This document shows, one piece after another, positions 62,801-64,000 of a DNA stretch of 64,000 nucleotides. Both the position numbers and the translations under genes were made by a program. Origin of the DNA: Autumnicola psychrophila (GTDB lineage: Bacteria; Bacteroidota; Bacteroidia; Flavobacteriales; Flavobacteriaceae); contig NZ_JAVRHN010000005.1 of NCBI RefSeq assembly GCF_031846645.1, forward strand, positions 62,001 to 126,000. Reading direction: 5' to 3'. Each line of letters begins with the position of its first letter. Position 1 is the first letter of the stretch. Under the pieces are notes generated by a model, which was given only the letters and a program-made list of their open reading frames with translations, did not search any database and had not been told where the DNA came from.

Positions 62801-63993
62801 AAAACAGATTGTGGCGCTGCATTTATTCCGAAGGGATTAAAATCGTTGTTCGCATTATCTGGAAAAGCTCCCGGCGGCTGATTAAAAAATCCGGCCGGCA
62901 CACTTGGAAGTCCGATATTCCCGGGGACATTAGTCTCCCCCAGATCCTGAATTCCAACAATATTCCTGGTGTCCTGCAAATTTTGGACATTATTGGTCCT
63001 GTTGGTAATCCATACCTGGATTCTTTTTACCTGGATGTTTGAGTTTATAAAAGGGTAATTCGCTAAAGCCTCGTTGTAATGATCCCGAAAGTAGTGCGCG
63101 AGGAAAAAATGGCGATCCTGGTCATAATCCAGTATAAATCGGTCAAAATCCTCTACTGTTGCACCTCCTTCAACGTTTACAGTTCGGCGCTCCGACTTCT
63201 GTTCTGAAAAAACTCCGGTGACTCTCGTTTTTCCAAACTGAAGTTCCGTCTTAAACCCGAAAAGGCTCTGCGCACCCTGAATGAGTGCAGAATTTAGTGG
63301 CATATTCACATTACCCACCTCTATTTTTCTCACAATATCATCCTCTGTAGGTGTATATTCCAACTTCAGCTGGTTCTGAAAATCAAAGGTAGATTCGGTG
63401 TCATAATTTGCAATCACTCCTAATCTTTTGCCTATTTGCCCCATTAGGCTCAGGCTTATGCGCTGGTCGAAATCAAAAGTAAGATTGCTCCTGTTCCTTG
63501 GGGAAAATGCGGGGTTATCCTGTTTGGTATAAAGTAAACCCAAATCCATTTCAACTGTCCCCTGCGGGACAATATCAATTTCGGTCCCGCCAAAAACACT
63601 TTCAAAAAAATTATTATTTACATAAAAATCGGGAAGGAGATCGCGCTGAATTTCTTCAGCTCCTTCTTTGTTTCCTGAAAGTGCATCATTTTTCAGTTTA
63701 AAGTAATCGCGCATTTCCTCCTGCAGCACGAGTTCTTCGTATTCTTCAGGAGTTAAAATAAGAGGAAGGGATATATTTATTTCACCAAGAATTTGGCGAT
63801 AAATGTAGCGATCTAAAACAGGATCGTATTCGTATTTTGTGACAATACTATCGGGATCAGGCAAAGATATTTCCCCGAGGACATAACCTGTACCGGTGGT
63901 GTCCTGTTGCGTTTCTTCTTCCTGTGCCGAGAGTTTAAACGTAATTACTAGTAGCAACACTAAGGTAAACCGTCCCGATGTTGACAATTTCAA
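56836..63993 (-). CDS. sprA: cell surface protein SprA, type IX secretion translocon
   Basis: A giant protein of about 2,385 residues, 5' end uncertain at the window edge. A signal peptide ends near KLSAQ (about residue 24). It is mostly Asn/Gly/Tyr-rich strands of a very large barrel (36 strands in the solved structure), with RNPLREK-like linkers and a C-terminus ending TLRYNFGN. SprA is the outer-membrane channel of T9SS and is needed for gliding. The first codon I can see is TTG at 63991-63993. Upstream codons remain open to the edge, so the true start might lie further upstream. ruvA often precedes it in related genomes, which cannot be checked here. Confidence 0.93.
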   Translation of the reverse strand: MKLSTSGRFTLVLLLVITFKLSAQEEETQQDTTGTGYVLGEISLPDPDSIVTKYEYDPVLDRYIYRQILGEINISLPLILTPEEYEELVLQEEMRDYFKLKNDALSGNKEGAEEIQRDLLPDFYVNNNFFESVFGGTEIDIVPQGTVEMDLGLLYTKQDNPAFSPRNRSNLTFDFDQRISLSLMGQIGKRLGVIANYDTESTFDFQNQLKLEYTPTEDDIVRKIEVGNVNMPLNSALIQGAQSLFGFKTELQFGKTRVTGVFSEQKSERRTVNVEGGATVEDFDRFILDYDQDRHFFLAHYFRDHYNEALANYPFINSNIQVKRIQVWITNRTNNVQNLQDTRNIVGIQDLGETNVPGNIGLPSVPAGFFNQPPGAFPDNANNDFNPFGINAAPQSVLTPAIRDVSTVERGFGGVQVSEGTDYVKLENARQLNSSEFTLNTQLGYISLNQRLSNDEVLAVAFQFTVNGEVYQVGEFANDGVNATGDISINDDPEANPRSNRNLVVKMLKSTITNVNEPVWDLMMKNIYSLGAYQLEREDFRMNILYTDPQPLNYIKPAENSSVPLPEDVEETPLLRVFRMDKLNNNNDPINGGDGFFDYVPGITIDPVNGNIIFTTVEPFGEYLFEKLDLNPNDGQEIYGQPSTWNENQEKYVFRSLYRTTKTQAEQEDADKNKFQLSGRYKSAEVEGIPIGFNLPQGSVTVTAGGRLLQEGVDYVVNYELGRVQILDEALLASDIPIQVNTENNALFGQQTKRFTGINVEHLFNENFLVGGTFLNLKERPLTQKANYSYEPINNSIFGLNLNYSTEVPFLTRLVNKLPNIDTDVKSNLSIRGEFAYLLPGAPNASDFDGRVTSYVDDFEAAQTSIDINSPLSWELSSVPLGFGGELANGDLAYGYRRAQMSWYTIDPIFYSNGRPDGISDSDLSNFRTRRVALSEIFPNTDVVQGQPQVLYTMDVSYNPAERGPYNFNPAAAGTNILPNPEDNFGGIMRGINTTNFEQSNVEFIEFWVMDPYIYPENQGTSGGDIVFNLGNISEDVLKDGRKQYENGLPTDGGAMNAVTTDFGLVPADQSLVYAFDSEGEARINQDAGYDGLLDAEEALFFPQFAELPDPSQDNFEYFLNTSGDIVNRYSNYNGSQGNSPTDVGATNRGNTTLPTTEDINRDNTMNTINSYFEYEVPFFPGMNIDNNQFITDVRELTTTLRNGQELPVRWIQFKVPIYEPTNSRGGIGDFRSIRFMRMFLKGFEEQVHLRFGTMDLVRGDYRRYTQSLNTESPLPANSGTLFEVAAVNIEENENRQPVPYVLPPGVIREELFESNTNIRQNEQSLSIRVCDLEPQDARAVYKNFQIDMRQYENLEMFLHAESLVNRTPLKDGQLVAFIRMGTDFKENYYQIEVPLSPTAFGAATAQEIWPEANRLNLSLDLLQKVKTAVLGDPSLNSSEVNFFTENLQLIDEQAGYDTGRLRIGVKGNPSFGNIRILMLGVKNGTRRDGVQDLCGEVWFNELRLSGLKNEGGWAGIVNMDTNLADFATLSATGRRSTVGFGSIEQGPNQRSREDLQQYDVVSNVNVGQLLPVQWGVRIPFNYSRGEELITPKYDQEFLDVELDTRLDAIADPVEREQIKEQSQSYTRRQSINVIGLRKERMGKAKPMPYDIENFAFSTSYNEINHRDFEIEEALDQNVRLGSTYEFNFAPKVIEPFKNISVLDSSEYFTPLKDFNLNALPTNINASANILRQYNEQKFRSLDLSENDIGIPTLYQRNYLFDWQYGINYNLTKSLSFNFNASNNRIVRNYIDEDGFANNAIGLWDDFFNIGEPNLHYQSLQVNYDLPLDKIPVLRFIKATYSYTGDFQWQRGSKIYEDLEGIPDIGNSIQNSNSHQINASLNMQNLYDYVGLVEKKKTPQRRSIRERSAGVPTPDAASNPLREKPQAQAQETGSGNKLYNSLITIATAVKTIQVNYRENRGIFMPGYTESIGFMGTIKPTTGFTFGLQNDIRTIAARNGWLTLFQNFNQQYSAVENEQLDIQSSVRLLPDLTIDISARRTYAETYTENYKINPNSRQYQSLTPYTYGNFSISTLLIKTAFNQSSEQSSETFETFRQNRLEVAQRLALEQGLDPNETDEEGFPLGLGKTNQAVLLPAFIAAYSGDDVGDIKLGAFRNVPLPNWDVKYTGFMRLEWFKDKFRRFSMSHGYQSDYTINQFQTNLDYDPSNREETNQAGDFKNPVLFSNIVLSELFTPLLRIDLETENAIQILAEIRKDRALSLSFDNNLLTEFKGNEYTLGLGYRLRDLKIATKIAGRNRILSSDLNFKGDLTLRQNKTIIRYLDLEDSQVVAGQDIWAIGFTADYALSRNLTALFYYEHNFSEYAVSTAFPQTTIRSGITLRYNFGN

Positions 63994-64000
63994 GTAATTG

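Noticed and set aside
1..64000. CRISPR arrays, insertion sequences, rRNA or riboswitches
   Set aside because: No regularly spaced repeats, transposase, rRNA or recognised riboswitch pattern was seen on reading; a dedicated search (CRISPR finder, Rfam/Infernal) would settle it.

Overview
This window is a chromosomal segment of a member of the Flavobacteriia (Bacteroidota), most likely a marine Flavobacteriaceae of the Gramella/Salegentibacter/Zunongwangia type. That placement is inferred from gene content and order, since no database search was possible. Supporting signs are a low-GC genome, promoters of the Bacteroidetes form TTTG-N19/20-TAnnTTTG, few strong Shine-Dalgarno sites, type IX secretion and gliding genes (sprA, remB, porG-like, PorP/SprF-like), a caa3-type oxidase assembly cluster, and the gene run nadK-porG-uppS-bamA-skp-skp-murI.

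Layout. 1-4355 (minus) is a coaX-led operon running through an outer-membrane barrel, a TPR protein, LptC, a small membrane protein and a CNNM/CBS-type membrane protein cut by the window edge. tRNA-Phe (4457-4529) diverges from it with a near-perfect promoter and a terminator. It is followed by an accessory patch: an SDR oxidoreductase, a decayed stub of a quinone oxidoreductase, an ECF sigma/anti-sigma pair and two Tat-exported ferritin-like proteins. 9266-13479 is a dinB-dnaE pair, an inducible-mutagenesis-like cassette, followed by a lone sulfotransferase. 14481-17299 (minus) is an arsenic resistance operon: arsR, a DUF6428 protein, thioredoxin-type arsC, acr3, and a VF530 gene at its end. 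17416-20882 (minus) is the chaperone/protease trio tig, clpP, clpX. 20969-25835 (minus) has a holin-like membrane protein, an SGNH lipoprotein paired with a FadL transporter, an alpha/beta hydrolase and pdxJ.

25924-33946 (plus) is the envelope-biogenesis run: CBS protein, nadK, porG-like, uppS, bamA, two skp genes and murI. It is followed by a PorP/SprF protein, a NifU-type Fe-S scaffold, a PiT phosphate transporter with a PhoU-like tail, and an MscS channel. 39465-47261 (minus) is a MacB-like efflux operon (ATPase, two permeases, two adaptors, one TolC) ending in tsaB. 47522-52764 (minus) is a cytochrome oxidase cluster: ctaB, two subunit III genes, subunit IV, a cysteine-less SCO-like protein, SCO1, DUF420 and a small CxxC protein. 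52828-63993 (minus) is the gliding/T9SS block sprA, gcvH, vanZ, tonB, remB.

Most of the window is conserved flavobacterial core. I found no CRISPR array, insertion sequence, prophage or clearly new multi-gene system. The observations most worth a second look are the dinB-dnaE cassette, where both polymerases carry a clamp-binding motif, the PHP site is decayed and a palindrome overlaps the promoter; the TonB-C-like domain at the N-terminus of RemB, next to a real TonB; the SCO-like protein that has lost its cysteines; the ferritin-like/sigma/anti-sigma module; paired palindromes ahead of the efflux operon; and a cluster of well-formed Bacteroidetes promoters. Several genes have only TTG or GTG starts.
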